NCBI RefSeq assembly: GCF_030160835.1
Contig: NZ_BSPC01000028.1
Coordinates: 186,001-250,000 of the forward strand
Direction: 5' to 3'
From: Labrys miyagiensis
Lineage (GTDB): Bacteria > Pseudomonadota > Alphaproteobacteria > Rhizobiales > Labraceae
DNA length: 64,000 nt
Positions 54,968-63,519 of the stretch are shown here, piece by piece. Each line of letters starts with the position of its first letter. The stretch's first letter is position 1. Both the position numbers and the translations under genes were made by a program. Under the pieces are notes generated by a model. The model ran no database searches, was not told the DNA's origin, and was given only the letters and a program-made list of their open reading frames with translations.

Positions 54968-55118
54968 GCAGGCGTCTCGCCTGCTCTTGGAAACGTTTCG
55001 TTGACAAGAAGAGGTGCATTTGGAGTGCCGGTCTTCTCAACCACATCGACCTTCAGTCGATGTGGCGGAAACGGCATCTTGCCACCTATGTCCCGGGCAT
55101 GCCGGTCTGAAGACCGGC
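54968..55118. repeat. Three hairpins between ehuB and ehuC
   Basis: GCAGGCG/CGCCTGC (54968-54984), CCACATCGAC/GTCGATGTGG with 5-nt loop (55041-55065) and GCCGGTCT/AGACCGGC (55101-55118). They fill the 207-bp ehuB-ehuC gap. They may protect or terminate the ehuB message, or simply be inserted repeats. Confidence 0.65.
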
Positions 55119-55146
55119 ACACCGATTGCGCCCTGCGACACGCCTC

Positions 55147-56004
55147 TCACTTGCCCGCGCAGAGATCCACCGTCGTCTTGGTGCGAGCCGCTTCGACGCT
55201 CTCCGGGCTCAGCCCATAGGAGGTCAGGATCTTCTTGTAGTCGTCCGTCTTCTTGAACTCGACCAGCGCCTTGTTGAAGGCGTCGAACAGGTCCTTGTCC
55301 TCCGGGCGGAAGTCGAAACCGCCATAGGAGCGTACCGGTTTGCCGCTGATCACCGGATCGGAGAAGGGCTCGGCCTGCTCCACGCCCGTGGCGCCCTTGA
55401 GGAGTTGGGCCACCGTCAGCTCGGTCGCGGCATAGGCGTCGGCGCGGCCGGTCTGGACAGTGGAGAGTGCATCGGCATTGGCCTGGATCATCACGATCTG
55501 GCTGTCGGGCACGCCGAGGCCATGCAGGAAATCGAGCTGGTCGGCGCCCGAGACGATGGCGACCTTGAGCGAGGGATCCTTCTTGATGTCCTCATAGGAA
55601 TGCAGCTTCTTTGGATTGCCTGCCGGTATCAGCAAGCCCTCGCCATAGGAGGAGTTCGGCTCGGTGAAGGTAACCTGCTTGCAACGGTCGGGCAGGATGT
55701 TCTGCTCGGCGGCGACGAAATCGAAGCGCTTGGCCTTGAGGCCGGGGATCAGCGAACCGAAGGGCGTCACCGACCAGTCGATCTCGCCGACGCCCATCGA
55801 CTTGAACACGGCCGCAGCCACATCCGGGCCGATGCCCTTGGCCGTGCCGTTCTCGTCCATGAAGGAATAGGGCACCTCATTGGCGCTGGCGCCGCGGATA
55901 TAGCCATTGCTCTTGACCTCATCGAGCGTGGTGGCCTGGGCCGCGCCGAGACCGCCGGCAAGAGCCAGGGCGGCTAGACTGACAAAACGGAACGCTTTCA
56001 TCAT
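55147..56004 (-). CDS. ehuB: Ectoine/hydroxyectoine-binding periplasmic protein
   Basis: 285 residues. A signal peptide (to AAQATT) is followed by a type II binding-protein fold: NGYIRGASANEVPYSFMDEN, GIGPDVAAAVFKSMGV, FVAAEQNILPDRCKQVTFTE and RADAYAATELTVAQLL. This agrees with EhuB of Sinorhizobium, which binds ectoines with high affinity through aromatic residues. It is the first transporter gene, 65 bp after doeB. Confidence 0.9.
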   Translation of the reverse strand: MMKAFRFVSLAALALAGGLGAAQATTLDEVKSNGYIRGASANEVPYSFMDENGTAKGIGPDVAAAVFKSMGVGEIDWSVTPFGSLIPGLKAKRFDFVAAEQNILPDRCKQVTFTEPNSSYGEGLLIPAGNPKKLHSYEDIKKDPSLKVAIVSGADQLDFLHGLGVPDSQIVMIQANADALSTVQTGRADAYAATELTVAQLLKGATGVEQAEPFSDPVISGKPVRSYGGFDFRPEDKDLFDAFNKALVEFKKTDDYKKILTSYGLSPESVEAARTKTTVDLCAGK

Positions 56005-56069
56005 TTTCTTCTCCTGTCTGGTTGTGATCTTGGTCCGGTTGGTTCCGGGTTGTCTGGTTGTTGGTTGGG

Positions 56070-57089
56070 TCAGGGGCCGGCTACCTCGGTCGCGATCACG
56101 GCGAGGCAGTCGCCGGGTTTGACGAGGCCGGGGAAATGGCGGACGGCGAGCAGCCCATCGAGGGCGGCGCGATGCTCGAAGGGCGCGGTGCCGGTACGGC
56201 CGATCGGATATATACGGGCGACTACTTCACCCTCGCCGACGGGATCGCCGAGGTCCTTGAGGAACTCGACCAGCCCCTCCTCCTGGCTGAAGCCGAAGCA
56301 GTCGGCGGAGGGCATGTCGAGCCAGCGAGTCGGCCCTGGCATGGGTTTGCCTGCGAGAATGCCGGCATGCCTGAGCAGGCTGGCGATGCCGCGCTTGGCG
56401 ATGGAGGCGGATCTCGCCGTGGCCGTGCCCCCGCCCCCGAGCTCCGTGGTGACGAAGACCTTGCCGGCCATTTCCGTCACGGTGTCGAACATGCCGACAG
56501 CGTCGATCTCGATCATTTTCATTGACCAGGGCGCCGAAAAGGCGGCGACGGCATCGAAGCAGCGCTTTTCCTGAGCCTTGTCGGGCAGCTCATGCGCGGC
56601 GGCATAGGGCAAGAAGTCCAGCGTCTTGCCGCCGGAATGGAAATCGAGCACGACATCCGAAAGCGGCAACAGAGTGCGGGTGAAATAGTCCGCGATCTTC
56701 TCCGTCACCGTACCGTCCGGACGGCCAGGGAAGCTGCGGTTGAGATTGCCCTTGTCGATGGGCGAGGTGCGCATGGCCGCCCGAAAAGCCGGATAGTTCA
56801 TCGCCGGCACGATGATCACGCGACCGCTGACATCCTCGGCCCTGAGGGTACGGGCGAGGTCGAACAGCGCGATCGGCCCTTCATATTCGTCGCCATGATT
56901 GGCGCCTGTCAGCAGCGCCGTCGGCCCCTCCCCGCACTTCACCACCGAGATCGGGATCATCACCGAACCCCAGGCTGAATCGTCCCGGCTCCAGGGCAGG
57001 CGCAGATGGCCATGCTGGACGCCATCCGCCTCGAATTCGACGGTGGCGGCAATGGGGGAAGGCCTGAGGCTGGTCATGGGCGCGCTCAT
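56070..57089 (-). CDS. doeB: N-alpha-acetyl-diaminobutyrate deacetylase
   Basis: 339-residue zinc hydrolase of the AstE/AspA (succinylglutamate desuccinylase) superfamily, also called EutE. Metal-site segments are GANHGDEYEGP and VLDFHSGGKTLDF, and FVTTELGGGGTA carries the conserved Glu. It removes acetate from N-alpha-acetyl-diaminobutyrate made by DoeA, giving diaminobutyrate. The start MSAPMTSLRP overlaps the doeA stop (ATGA); the longer frame is not used. Confidence 0.92.
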   Translation of the reverse strand: MSAPMTSLRPSPIAATVEFEADGVQHGHLRLPWSRDDSAWGSVMIPISVVKCGEGPTALLTGANHGDEYEGPIALFDLARTLRAEDVSGRVIIVPAMNYPAFRAAMRTSPIDKGNLNRSFPGRPDGTVTEKIADYFTRTLLPLSDVVLDFHSGGKTLDFLPYAAAHELPDKAQEKRCFDAVAAFSAPWSMKMIEIDAVGMFDTVTEMAGKVFVTTELGGGGTATARSASIAKRGIASLLRHAGILAGKPMPGPTRWLDMPSADCFGFSQEEGLVEFLKDLGDPVGEGEVVARIYPIGRTGTAPFEHRAALDGLLAVRHFPGLVKPGDCLAVIATEVAGP

Positions 57090-58267
57090 GGCTTCACGAA
57101 GAGCTGGCGCGGCACATTGGCGAGGCATTCGACGCCGGTTTCGGTGATCAGGATGCTTTCCGTGATCTCCAGGCCCATCGTCTCCAGCCAGAGCCCGGTC
57201 ATGAAATGAAAGGTCATGCCGGGCTTGAGCTCGGTGCGGTCGCCCGGCCGCAGGCTCATGGTGCGCTCGCCCCAGTCGGGCGGATAGGAAAGCCCGATCG
57301 AATAGCCGGTGCGGTTGTCCTTGACGATCCCGTATTTCTTGAGAACCGCGAAGAAAGCGTTGGCGATGTCCTCGCAGGCATTGCCGGGTTTGGCGGCGGC
57401 GAGCCCCGCCTCCATGCCCTCCAGCGTCGCCTTCTCGGCATCGAGGAAGGCCTGCGTCGGCTTGCCGAGGAACACGGTGCGCGAGAGCGGGCAGTGATAG
57501 CGCCTGTAACAGCCGGCGATCTCGAAGAAGGTGCCCTCGCCGCTTTTCATCGGCTGGTCGTTCCAGGTCAGATGCGGGGCCGAGGCCTCCTCGCCCGAGG
57601 GCAGCAGCGGCACGATGGCGGCATAGTCGCCGCCGATGCCCTCGACGCCGCGAACACCGGCGTCGAGGATCTCGGCCACCAGGTCGTTCTTGCGCATGCC
57701 CGGCTCGACCTTGTCGACAATGCGCTTGTGCATCGCCTCGACGATGCGGCCGGCCTTGCGCATATAATCGATCTCGGTGGCGCTCTTGATCGCGCGCTGC
57801 CAGTTCACCAGTGACAGGCAGTCCTTGAAGCGGGCATTCGGCAGATGGGCGACCAGCGAGGCATAGGCGGCCGCGCTGAACCAGTAATTGTCCATCTCGA
57901 CGCCGATCGTGCCGCGCGACCAGCCGCGCTGTTCGATCACGCCCGAGAGATAGTCCATCGGGTGGCGTTCGGTGGACTGTACGTAATGGTCGGGATAGCC
58001 GACGATATTGTCATGGCTGAGCCAGGCCGTGCGCTTGGCGCCATTGGCATCCTGCCCGCGGCCGAACCAAAGCGGATCGCCATCGCCGGCCACCACCACG
58101 CATTGGTGCACGTAGAAAGACCAGCCGTCATAGCCCGTGAGCCAATGCATGTTGGAGGGGTCGGTGACGATGAGGAGATCGAGACCGGACTTCGCCATGG
58201 CGGCGCGGGTCCTGGCCTGGCGCCCGGCATATTCCTCTCGGCTGAAATTGAGTGTGGGGCCTGTCAT
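57086..58267 (-). CDS. doeA: Ectoine hydrolase
   Basis: 393-residue M24 (creatinase/prolidase-like) protein, also called EutD. It has an N-terminal creatinase domain (RTRAAMAKSGLDLLIVTDPS, MHWLTGYDGWSFY) and a pita-bread C-terminal domain (AGRIVEAMHKRIVDKVEPGM, GTFFEIAGCYRRYHCPLSRT, GMTFHFMTGLW). It opens the ectoine ring to N-acetyl-diaminobutyrates. The start MTGPTLNFSR overlaps the eutC stop as ATGA. The first 40 codons of the longer frame are shadow of eutC. Confidence 0.93.
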   Translation of the reverse strand: MTGPTLNFSREEYAGRQARTRAAMAKSGLDLLIVTDPSNMHWLTGYDGWSFYVHQCVVVAGDGDPLWFGRGQDANGAKRTAWLSHDNIVGYPDHYVQSTERHPMDYLSGVIEQRGWSRGTIGVEMDNYWFSAAAYASLVAHLPNARFKDCLSLVNWQRAIKSATEIDYMRKAGRIVEAMHKRIVDKVEPGMRKNDLVAEILDAGVRGVEGIGGDYAAIVPLLPSGEEASAPHLTWNDQPMKSGEGTFFEIAGCYRRYHCPLSRTVFLGKPTQAFLDAEKATLEGMEAGLAAAKPGNACEDIANAFFAVLKKYGIVKDNRTGYSIGLSYPPDWGERTMSLRPGDRTELKPGMTFHFMTGLWLETMGLEITESILITETGVECLANVPRQLFVKP

Positions 58268-59268
58268 GCCGCACCTTTCCTGTGTCCTGCAGTCTCGAAA
58301 ACCCGCCCCGCGCCGGCGGTCACGGCGCGCCGATGCGCGAGCGTGGCGATGGCGGTGTCCTGCACGCCGGTGCCGGTGAGGTCGCAAAGGGTGATATCGG
58401 CGGCGCCGCTGCGCCCGCCCGCCTTGCCAGCGATGACCTGGCCCAGTTCCGGAAACCAGCGCTCCGCCGAGGCGGTTCCGGCCGTGATGGCATGGGCGAG
58501 TTCGCCGAGGCGCCGTGTCTGGGCGAGGTTGTCGGCGACATAGGAGATCTTCGCGAACGCGGCCGGATCGATCTCGTTCTTGTGCTCGGCATCCGAGCCC
58601 ATCGCCGTGACATGCTGGCCAGGTTCCAGCCAGTCAGCCATCAGGATCGGGCTTTCGGCTGGTGTGGTCGTCACGATGACATCGGCACCTGTGCAGGCCG
58701 CCTGGCCGCTCGCTGCCGCGCTGACCGGGATGCCAAGGCGGGCGGTGAAATCGGCGGCGGCGGTCTGCGCCTTGGCCGGATCGCGGGCCCAGAGGCGCGC
58801 CTCGGCGATCGGGCGCACCAGCATCAATGCCTGGAGTTGCAGGCCCGCCTGCTCGCCCGCCCCCAGCACGGCCGCAATACGCGACTCCGGACGCGACAGG
58901 TGGCGGGCGGCGACGGCGCCGGCGGCGGCCGTGCGCACCCGGGTGAGATAGCCATTGTCGAGCAGCAACGCCTCCACCAGGCCAGTGCGGCTGTTGAACA
59001 ACATCATCAGACCGTTAAGGCTGGGCAGGCCGAGCTTGGGATTGTCGAAGAAGCCCGGGCTCACCTTGATGGCGAAGCCCTCCACGCCCGGGATATAGGC
59101 GGTCTTCACATCCACCTCGCCGCGATATTCTGGGATGTCGAGCCTCAGGATCGGCGGCATCGCCACCGCCTTGGTGGCGAGCGCGAGGAAGGCTTCCTCG
59201 ACACAATCAACCGCATCGAGGTCGAGCGACACGCTCCTGCGCAGATCCGTTTCGGTGAGGATGATCAT
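58264..59268 (-). CDS. eutC: Ornithine cyclodeaminase/mu-crystallin-type enzyme of hydroxyectoine catabolism
   Basis: 334 residues from MIILTETDLRRS; the start overlaps the eutB stop by ATGA. Family features are VKVSPGFFDNPKLGLPS-like substrate loops, RTAAAGAVAARHL, the Rossmann segment AAVLGAGEQAGLQLQALMLV, ADVIVTTTPAESPIL and AMGSDAEHKNEID. In published ectoine clusters EutC acts with EutA and EutB to turn hydroxylated intermediates into the ectoine pathway. EutA is missing here. Confidence 0.88.
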   Translation of the reverse strand: MIILTETDLRRSVSLDLDAVDCVEEAFLALATKAVAMPPILRLDIPEYRGEVDVKTAYIPGVEGFAIKVSPGFFDNPKLGLPSLNGLMMLFNSRTGLVEALLLDNGYLTRVRTAAAGAVAARHLSRPESRIAAVLGAGEQAGLQLQALMLVRPIAEARLWARDPAKAQTAAADFTARLGIPVSAAASGQAACTGADVIVTTTPAESPILMADWLEPGQHVTAMGSDAEHKNEIDPAAFAKISYVADNLAQTRRLGELAHAITAGTASAERWFPELGQVIAGKAGGRSGAADITLCDLTGTGVQDTAIATLAHRRAVTAGAGRVFETAGHRKGAA

Positions 59269-60239
59269 GCCAAGGCTCCCTCTTCGACGATGCGCCGGTG
59301 CAAGGCGGGATCGATGTTGCGGCCGGAGAGGATGAGGGCCGTAGGCCCCTCGGGCCTGATCTTGCCGGCGATGAGCGCGGCGATGCCCACTGCGCCGGCG
59401 CCCTCCACCACCTCGTCCTCGGCCCGGAAGGCGTGGCGGATGCCCTCGGCGATTTCTTCCTCGCTGAGCAGGATGACCCCGTCGAGCAGGTCGCGGCACA
59501 TGGCAAAGGTGAAGCCGTTGTCGAGCCCGATCCCGCCGCCCAACGAGTCGGCCAGGGTCGGCACTTCTTCCACGGCCACCGGCCGCCCCGCGAGCAGGCT
59601 GCGCTGCATGGCTGGCCCGCGTGTCATGGAGACACCGACGACCTTGGCCTGGGGCCGCAGCCCCTTGACCGCCGCAGCGACGCCGGCGGCGAGGCCGCCG
59701 CCTGAAAGCGGCACCAGCACCAGCGCCACATCCGGCATGGCCTCGACGATCTCCAGCCCGATCGTGCCCTGGCCGGCGATCACGGCGGGATGGTCGAAGG
59801 GCGGGATCTCGCTCAGCCCCTCCTCGCGCACCAGCCTCGAGACCTCGATCTGCGCGTCATCCTGCGATTGGCCGACGATGTGCACTTCCGGCCCAAGGGC
59901 GCGCACGGCGTCGACCTTGTTGGCTGGTACCAGATTGGACATGCATACCACCGCCCGCCTGCGCTGCGCCTTCGCGGCATGGGCGACAGCCCGGCCGTGA
60001 TTGCCGGTGGAGGCGGTGACGAAACCCTTTGCGGAGGAGCCTGCCATGAGGACGGCGTTGGTGGCGCCGCGCAGCTTGAAGGCGCCGGTGGTCTGGCGCG
60101 TTTCGAGCTTGAGGAAGATCGCCGGACCACCCTGCGACAAGGCCAGGGACTCGACCAAGGGTGTGCGCAACACATGGCCTTCAATACGGGCCTGCGCCAT
60201 CCTGATCTCATCGAGCCCGACCATGGTGTTCATGGGCAC
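59265..60239 (-). CDS. eutB: Threonine-dehydratase-like PLP enzyme of hydroxyectoine catabolism
   Basis: 324-residue fold-type II PLP enzyme. PLP lysine Lys55 lies in TGAFKLRGATNAV, ASTGNHGRAVAHAAK supports the cofactor phosphate, and VPLSGGGLAAGVAAA is the glycine loop. No C-terminal ACT domain, as in EutB. It probably dehydrates the hydroxylated diaminobutyrate derivative. It heads the structural-gene run, 162 bp after enuR, in which the spacer contains GATAC motifs and could hold a promoter. Confidence 0.88.
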   Translation of the reverse strand: MPMNTMVGLDEIRMAQARIEGHVLRTPLVESLALSQGGPAIFLKLETRQTTGAFKLRGATNAVLMAGSSAKGFVTASTGNHGRAVAHAAKAQRRRAVVCMSNLVPANKVDAVRALGPEVHIVGQSQDDAQIEVSRLVREEGLSEIPPFDHPAVIAGQGTIGLEIVEAMPDVALVLVPLSGGGLAAGVAAAVKGLRPQAKVVGVSMTRGPAMQRSLLAGRPVAVEEVPTLADSLGGGIGLDNGFTFAMCRDLLDGVILLSEEEIAEGIRHAFRAEDEVVEGAGAVGIAALIAGKIRPEGPTALILSGRNIDPALHRRIVEEGALA

Positions 60240-60357
60240 GGGCTCCCGCGCATTGTCATGGAGATGCCGGCTTCAGGCCCGCCTTCCCCCCGCCCGGCAA
60301 TGGCGCGCGCACGTTGCATGAACCGCTCCCTGCATTAATGTGAGGGAATGGTGTAGC

Positions 60358-60396
60358 GATACAAAAATCATGTCAATTATTATATTGTAATGATAC
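60358..60396. promoter_or_regulatory. Candidate EnuR-responsive region upstream of eutB
   Basis: An AT-rich spacer with GATACAA (60358-60364) and, 28 bp on, GATAC (60392-60396) next to ATTGTAAT. On the minus strand TTGACA occurs within it as a possible -35 box for eutB. GATACAA also occurs just upstream of enuR. Confidence 0.4.
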
Positions 60397-60401
60397 ATAC
60401 T

Positions 60402-61862
60402 TCAGGCGATCAGCTGCGCGTCGAACACCGGCGGCAGCTGCTCGAAGGTGGTACGCAGGGCGGCCAGCGTCTCCGTCAGAGCGGCATGGGAGAGCCGGCC
60501 GCCGAGGCAGATCCGGATGCCTCCAGCCCCTGCCTCACCGGCGATGAACGGATCCGAAGGTGTCACCGCGATGCCGCGTTGGGAGAGCGCGCGCACCAGC
60601 CCTTCCTCCGTCCAGTGAGGCGGCACCTTCAGCCAGGCGCAGTGCGAGAGCGGATGCGTCGAGGCGATGTGCGGGCCGAGAGTCCGCGCCACGATCGCCT
60701 GCCTCGCTTGCGCCTCCTGCCGCTGCACGCGCAACAGGGCCTCCGCCGTGCCATCCTCGATCCACAGCGAGGCGATCTCGGCCGGCAGGTTGGTGGCGCT
60801 CCAGCTCGTCACGCGCAGGATGCTGGCGACCCGGATGCCATGGGTCGGCGGCACCACCAGATAGCCGACGCGCAGGCCCGTCATCACGCTCTTGGTGAAG
60901 CTGGTAACGAAGAAGCCGAGATCGGGCAGGAGCTGCGTGATCGAGGGCATGGGCTCCTCGAGCATCGGCTTGTAGACCTCGTCCTCCACCACGAAGATGC
61001 CGTAACGCGCGGCGATGGCGGCAATGGCCTGCCGCCGCCCGGCCCCGGCGACATGGCTGGTGGGATTGCCGAGCGTCGGGATGAGCACCAGCGCCTTGAC
61101 CCCGCCTGCCGCGCAGGCCGCCTCGAAAGCCTCGGGCAGGACGCCCTCGGCGTCGGCCGGCAGGCCCCGCAGCGTGAAGCCGAGAACGGAGGCGAGGCCA
61201 ATGATGCCATGATCGGTCAAGCTCTCCGTCAGCACGATATCGCCCGGATGCACGACAGAGGCCACAGCCAGGAAGAGCCCGTGCGCGGCGCCGTTGGTGA
61301 TCAGGATGCGTTCGCGGTCTGCTTCGACGCCGAGCCGCCGCAGCCAGACCTGCGCCGCCGCGCGGTGGCGGTCGAGCCCGGCGATCGGCCGGCAGGGGCG
61401 CATGAAGGCACTGTTGTCGCCCTCCCCGAGCCGCGTCATCACTTGGCGTGAGGCCCGTTCATGCGCTTCGGTATAGACGGCGCGGATGATCGAAAGGTCT
61501 GCCGTCTGGCCGGGCTCGCGGTCGAGCATGAAGCGCTCGGCCCGCTCGGTGACACGATCGCGCACGAAGGTACCGCGGCCGACCTCGCCGCGCAGATAGC
61601 CGCGCCGCTCCGCTTCCTTGTAGCTGATGCTGACCGTCTGCACCGAGACTTTCAGGTCATGCGCAAGGTCGCGATGGGTCGGCATGCGCGTGCCTGGCGC
61701 CAATACTTCAGCCTCGACGTCGGCGATAATCAGGTCGGTCAGCAGCTTGTGCTTGGTCACCCCCTTGCGGCGCGGCAGCACTGGCCGCCATTCTGTCGCC
61801 GCCGCCAGCGGCCCGCGGGATTCGACAAGTCGGCGGAATGGGTCAGAATGGGAAACAGACAT
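60402..61862 (-). CDS. enuR: MocR/GabR-type regulator of ectoine catabolism
   Basis: 486 residues from MSVSHSDPFRR. The N-terminal GntR-type winged helix (about 35-105, RMPTHRDLAHDLKVSVQTVS ... GYLRGEVGRGTFV) is joined to an aminotransferase fold. The PLP-binding lysine is Lys324 in SFTKSVMTGLRVG. In Ruegeria EnuR represses the ectoine genes and responds to pathway intermediates bound through PLP, and an adjacent AsnC protein activates. Position and fold fit this role well. It is divergent from asnC, with 61 bp between starts. Confidence 0.92.
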   Translation of the reverse strand: MSVSHSDPFRRLVESRGPLAAATEWRPVLPRRKGVTKHKLLTDLIIADVEAEVLAPGTRMPTHRDLAHDLKVSVQTVSISYKEAERRGYLRGEVGRGTFVRDRVTERAERFMLDREPGQTADLSIIRAVYTEAHERASRQVMTRLGEGDNSAFMRPCRPIAGLDRHRAAAQVWLRRLGVEADRERILITNGAAHGLFLAVASVVHPGDIVLTESLTDHGIIGLASVLGFTLRGLPADAEGVLPEAFEAACAAGGVKALVLIPTLGNPTSHVAGAGRRQAIAAIAARYGIFVVEDEVYKPMLEEPMPSITQLLPDLGFFVTSFTKSVMTGLRVGYLVVPPTHGIRVASILRVTSWSATNLPAEIASLWIEDGTAEALLRVQRQEAQARQAIVARTLGPHIASTHPLSHCAWLKVPPHWTEEGLVRALSQRGIAVTPSDPFIAGEAGAGGIRICLGGRLSHAALTETLAALRTTFEQLPPVFDAQLIA

Positions 61863-61873
61863 GAAATTGTCCT

Positions 61874-61880
61874 GATACAA
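61874..61880. promoter_or_regulatory. GATACAA motif in the enuR-asnC divergent spacer
   Basis: GATACAA, within an ATTGT-N6-ACAAT dyad, lies 12 bp upstream of the enuR start and 44 bp before asnC. It repeats the motif upstream of eutB, as expected for an autoregulated MocR protein. Confidence 0.4.
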
Positions 61881-61923
61881 TATCGAGGCACTTCCCTATT
61901 ATACCAATCAATTCGCCGGCGCC

Positions 61924-62406
61924 ATGTTGAAACTCGACAAGATCGACCTGAAAATTCTCGCCGCCCTGCAGCGTGACGGCCGCATCACCAAGCTCGGCCT
62001 GGCGCAGGAGGCCAATCTTTCGGCCGCCGCCTGCTGGGAGAGGCTGGCGCGGCTTGAGAAGGCCGGCGTGATCGCGGGCTATAGCGCCTCGCTCGACGCC
62101 GCCAAGCTCGGTCGCTTCGCCACCGTGCTGGTCGAGATCACCCTCAAGAGCCATCGCCAGGCCGATTTCCAGCGCTTCGAGATGGCGATGCTGCGCGAGC
62201 CTTCCATTGTCAGTTGCGACGCGGTGGGCGGGGGCATCGACTATCTCCTGCGCGTGGTCACGCCCGATATCGATTCCTATCAGCGCCTTATTGATGGCCT
62301 GCTGGCAGACGAGATCGGCATCGACCGCTACTTCACCTATATCGTCACCAAGACCATCAAGGCCTCCGGCTTTCCGCTGGAGATCATCGAGACCGGCAAT
62401 CCGTGA
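61924..62406 (+). CDS. asnC: Lrp/AsnC-family regulator associated with ectoine catabolism
   Basis: 160 residues: helix-turn-helix ITKLGLAQEANLSAAACWER in the first 60, then an Lrp-type RAM domain (LVEITLKSHRQADFQRFEMA, SCDAVGGGIDYLLRVVTPD, RYFTYIVTKTIKAS). The equivalent protein is DoeX in Halomonas and AsnC in Ruegeria, an activator of ectoine genes. It is transcribed away from enuR and toward an arginase-family gene. Confidence 0.9.
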   Translation: MLKLDKIDLKILAALQRDGRITKLGLAQEANLSAAACWERLARLEKAGVIAGYSASLDAAKLGRFATVLVEITLKSHRQADFQRFEMAMLREPSIVSCDAVGGGIDYLLRVVTPDIDSYQRLIDGLLADEIGIDRYFTYIVTKTIKASGFPLEIIETGNP

Positions 62407-62407
62407 G

Positions 62408-62511
62408 GAGGTCGACCTCGACAGCCACAGGTGCAGAGCCAACGTGGTGAGGTCGACATTGCTCTTTTCGGTGAACTCAACGTTCGCAAGAATGTCGGCC
62501 AGGAGGTCGAC
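62408..62511. promoter_or_regulatory. Three GAGGTCGAC motifs between asnC and the ureohydrolase gene
   Basis: GAGGTCGAC occurs at 62408, 62449 and 62503; the first is part of the perfect palindrome GAGGTCGACCTC (62408-62419). The spacing (41 and 54 bp) is not regular. Possible binding sites for the upstream AsnC protein. Confidence 0.35.
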
Positions 62512-62538
62512 ACTCCACCTGCAACCAGGATTCCTGCC

Positions 62539-63450
62539 ATGTCCCCGCATCCCGGCTTTCTTGGCTTTCCCGATCACCTGCCCGACGGTACCAAGCCGCG
62601 TATCGTCCTGTTCGGCGCGCCGCACGGCAGCACCTATCCCGGCGCTGACTCTTCGGGCTTTGCCGGCGCAGCGGCTGCGATCCGCGCCGCCAGCCAGGAC
62701 GATGCGCAATTCCTCGACAGCTGGGACTTCGACCTTGGCGGGCCCCTGTTCGAAGGCAGGGAGCCCTCGTGCATCGATGCCGGCGACCTGCCGACCTCGC
62801 CGCATGACAATGCTGGCAACCGCAAACTCATCGAGGAGAAGACCCGCGCCATCCTCGCCTCAGGCGCCGTGCCGCTGATGATCGGGGGCGATGATTCCGT
62901 GCCCATTCCCTTCTTCGCCGGCTTTGCTGATCACGGGCCGATCTGGATCCTGCAAATCGATGCCCATATCGACTGGCGCGATGAGCGCTATGGCGAACCG
63001 CTGGGCTATTCCAGCACCATGCGCCGGGCGAGCGAGATGCCGCATGTCGCCGGCATCGTGCAGGCCGGCATCCGCGGCGTCGGCAGCGCCCGGCCCCTGG
63101 AGGTCGAGATCGCCAGGCGCTGGGGCTCGCATCTCGTCACGGCGCAGGAGATCCATGCCGAGGGTATCGAAGCTGCCCTCAGGCACATACCCGCGGGCGC
63201 GCACGTAATAGTAACCCTCGACTGCGACGGGCTCGACCCCAGCGTGATGCCGGGAGTGGCCGGTCGCGCGGCGGGCGGACTGACCTACAGCCAAGCGATC
63301 GGGCTGATCGAGGGGGCGAGCCAGCGTGGCCGCATCGCCGGCTTCGACCTCATCGAGTTCCATACGCCCTCTGATATCGGCGGCATCACCGCGCTCACGG
63401 CGGCACGCCTTCTCGTCAATGTGATCGGGCGTATCGTCCGCCAGGTTTGA
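62539..63450 (+). CDS. Arginase/agmatinase-family ureohydrolase with altered first metal motif
   Basis: 303 residues from MSPHPGFLGF (AGGA 8 nt upstream); an in-frame GTG at 62431 is less likely. Ureohydrolase motifs are present: GGDDS (116-120), DAHID (Asp141, His143, Asp145) and TLDCDGLDPSVMPG (Asp228, Asp230). The first motif is normally GGDHS, whose His binds one manganese; here it is Asp119. The rest of the two-metal site is kept, so the enzyme may still be active with changed metal or substrate preference. By family it would split a guanidino, amidino or ureido group. Its place beside asnC/doeX suggests a link to ectoine or related compounds, which is inference. Confidence 0.85.
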   Translation: MSPHPGFLGFPDHLPDGTKPRIVLFGAPHGSTYPGADSSGFAGAAAAIRAASQDDAQFLDSWDFDLGGPLFEGREPSCIDAGDLPTSPHDNAGNRKLIEEKTRAILASGAVPLMIGGDDSVPIPFFAGFADHGPIWILQIDAHIDWRDERYGEPLGYSSTMRRASEMPHVAGIVQAGIRGVGSARPLEVEIARRWGSHLVTAQEIHAEGIEAALRHIPAGAHVIVTLDCDGLDPSVMPGVAGRAAGGLTYSQAIGLIEGASQRGRIAGFDLIEFHTPSDIGGITALTAARLLVNVIGRIVRQV

Positions 63451-63519
63451 ACCTGCGATCGGCCCGTGCATGATGCCGATGCCGCGCGAAGCTTTCAGAT
63501 CCGCTCAAAGGATTTCATC

